This document shows positions 36,134 to 36,202 of a stretch of DNA of 36,202 bases, piece by piece. Position numbers and translations under genes: made by a program. How positions within the stretch are numbered: the stretch's first letter is position 1; each line of letters starts with the position of its first letter. The stretch is taken from contig NZ_SLWW01000020.1 in assembly GCF_004342445.1 (NCBI RefSeq), positions 1-36,202 of the forward strand. Direction: 5' to 3'. Under the pieces are notes generated by a model. It was not told the DNA's origin. It made no database searches and worked only from the letters and a program-made list of their open reading frames with translations. Source of the DNA: Rhodovulum euryhalinum. GTDB taxonomy: Bacteria; Pseudomonadota; Alphaproteobacteria; Rhodobacterales; Rhodobacteraceae.

Positions 36134-36202
36134 GGCATGACTTCCCCTTGCCCCTTCCGGTTCAGGCCACGCGGACGATCTCGGCGGTGCCGAGGGCATT
36201 GA
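36108..36202 (-). mobile_element. End of an IS5-like insertion sequence (partial)
   Basis: GGGCGTTGTTGCATAAA at 36108-36124 resembles the terminal inverted repeats of IS5-family elements (GGxxTTGTTGCATAAA type). About 40 bp further in, the minus strand carries the end of a coding frame (stop 36162-36164; last residues ALGTAEIVRVA), which reads like a transposase C-terminus. Only one end is visible, so family and completeness are tentative. Confidence 0.5.
36162..36202 (-). CDS. Transposase C-terminus (partial, runs off the window)
   Basis: The minus-strand frame entering from the window edge ends with NALGTAEIVRVA and a TGA at 36164-36162. The short tail ending VRVA and its position near a TTGTTGCATAAA-type IS end suggest an IS5-group transposase. 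Thirteen codons are too few for a firm assignment. Confidence 0.35.
   Translation of the reverse strand, partial: NALGTAEIVRVA

Overview
The window looks like a chromosomal (or large-replicon) segment of an alphaproteobacterium of the Rhodobacterales type (Paracoccus/Rhodobacter-like). Base composition is strongly GC-rich with GC-rich third codon positions. The initiator-tRNA fragment matches the alphaproteobacterial form, and the phage small-protein set resembles that of Rhodobacterales prophages. Species cannot be named from the sequence alone.

Layout. (1) 1-1236: right end of an IS21-like element abutting a 5'-damaged PIN-like gene, then a 47-nt 3' fragment of an initiator tRNA (minus strand) that looks like the left attachment site of an integrated element. 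(2) 1237-11050: left arm of a lambda-like siphovirus prophage. It holds an AT-richer AAA ATPase-DUF4435 fusion (PARIS/OLD-like defence gene), a tyrosine integrase, an accessory gene, then a tightly overlapping replication/early cluster: excisionase-like HTH, small ORF, VRR-NUC nuclease, a lambda O-like HTH protein with intragenic iterons, a C5 methyltransferase whose 3' half is overprinted by a second gene, and a conserved phage protein. (3) 11050-about 22200: about 11 kb of defence cargo between the early and packaging modules. It holds a complete type I restriction-modification operon with an extra small gene (hsdM-hsdS-131 aa ORF-hsdR), a truncated recombinase fragment, and a three-gene HEPN-like / KGGVGR ATPase / P-loop NTPase operon. 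(4) 22272-35621: late prophage genes: two tandem ParB-methyltransferase fusions, small phage genes, small and large terminase, gpW-like connector, portal, a VapBC moron on the opposite strand, S49 protease with a nested scaffold, decoration protein, major capsid protein, head-tail joining protein and a DUF6441-like protein. (5) 35622-36202: tail genes are absent. A secreted small protein follows, cut at its 3' end by an IS5-like element that runs out of the window.

Together this reads as a decayed or rearranged lambda-like prophage serving as a carrier for at least three defence modules and one toxin-antitoxin pair. The best candidates for something undescribed are the HEPN-like/KGGVGR/P-loop operon (18466-21670), the dual-coding methyltransferase region (9792-10348) and the intragenic origin-like iterons (8565-8761). 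The PARIS-like gene and the type I system on the same element may form a layered 'guard' arrangement.
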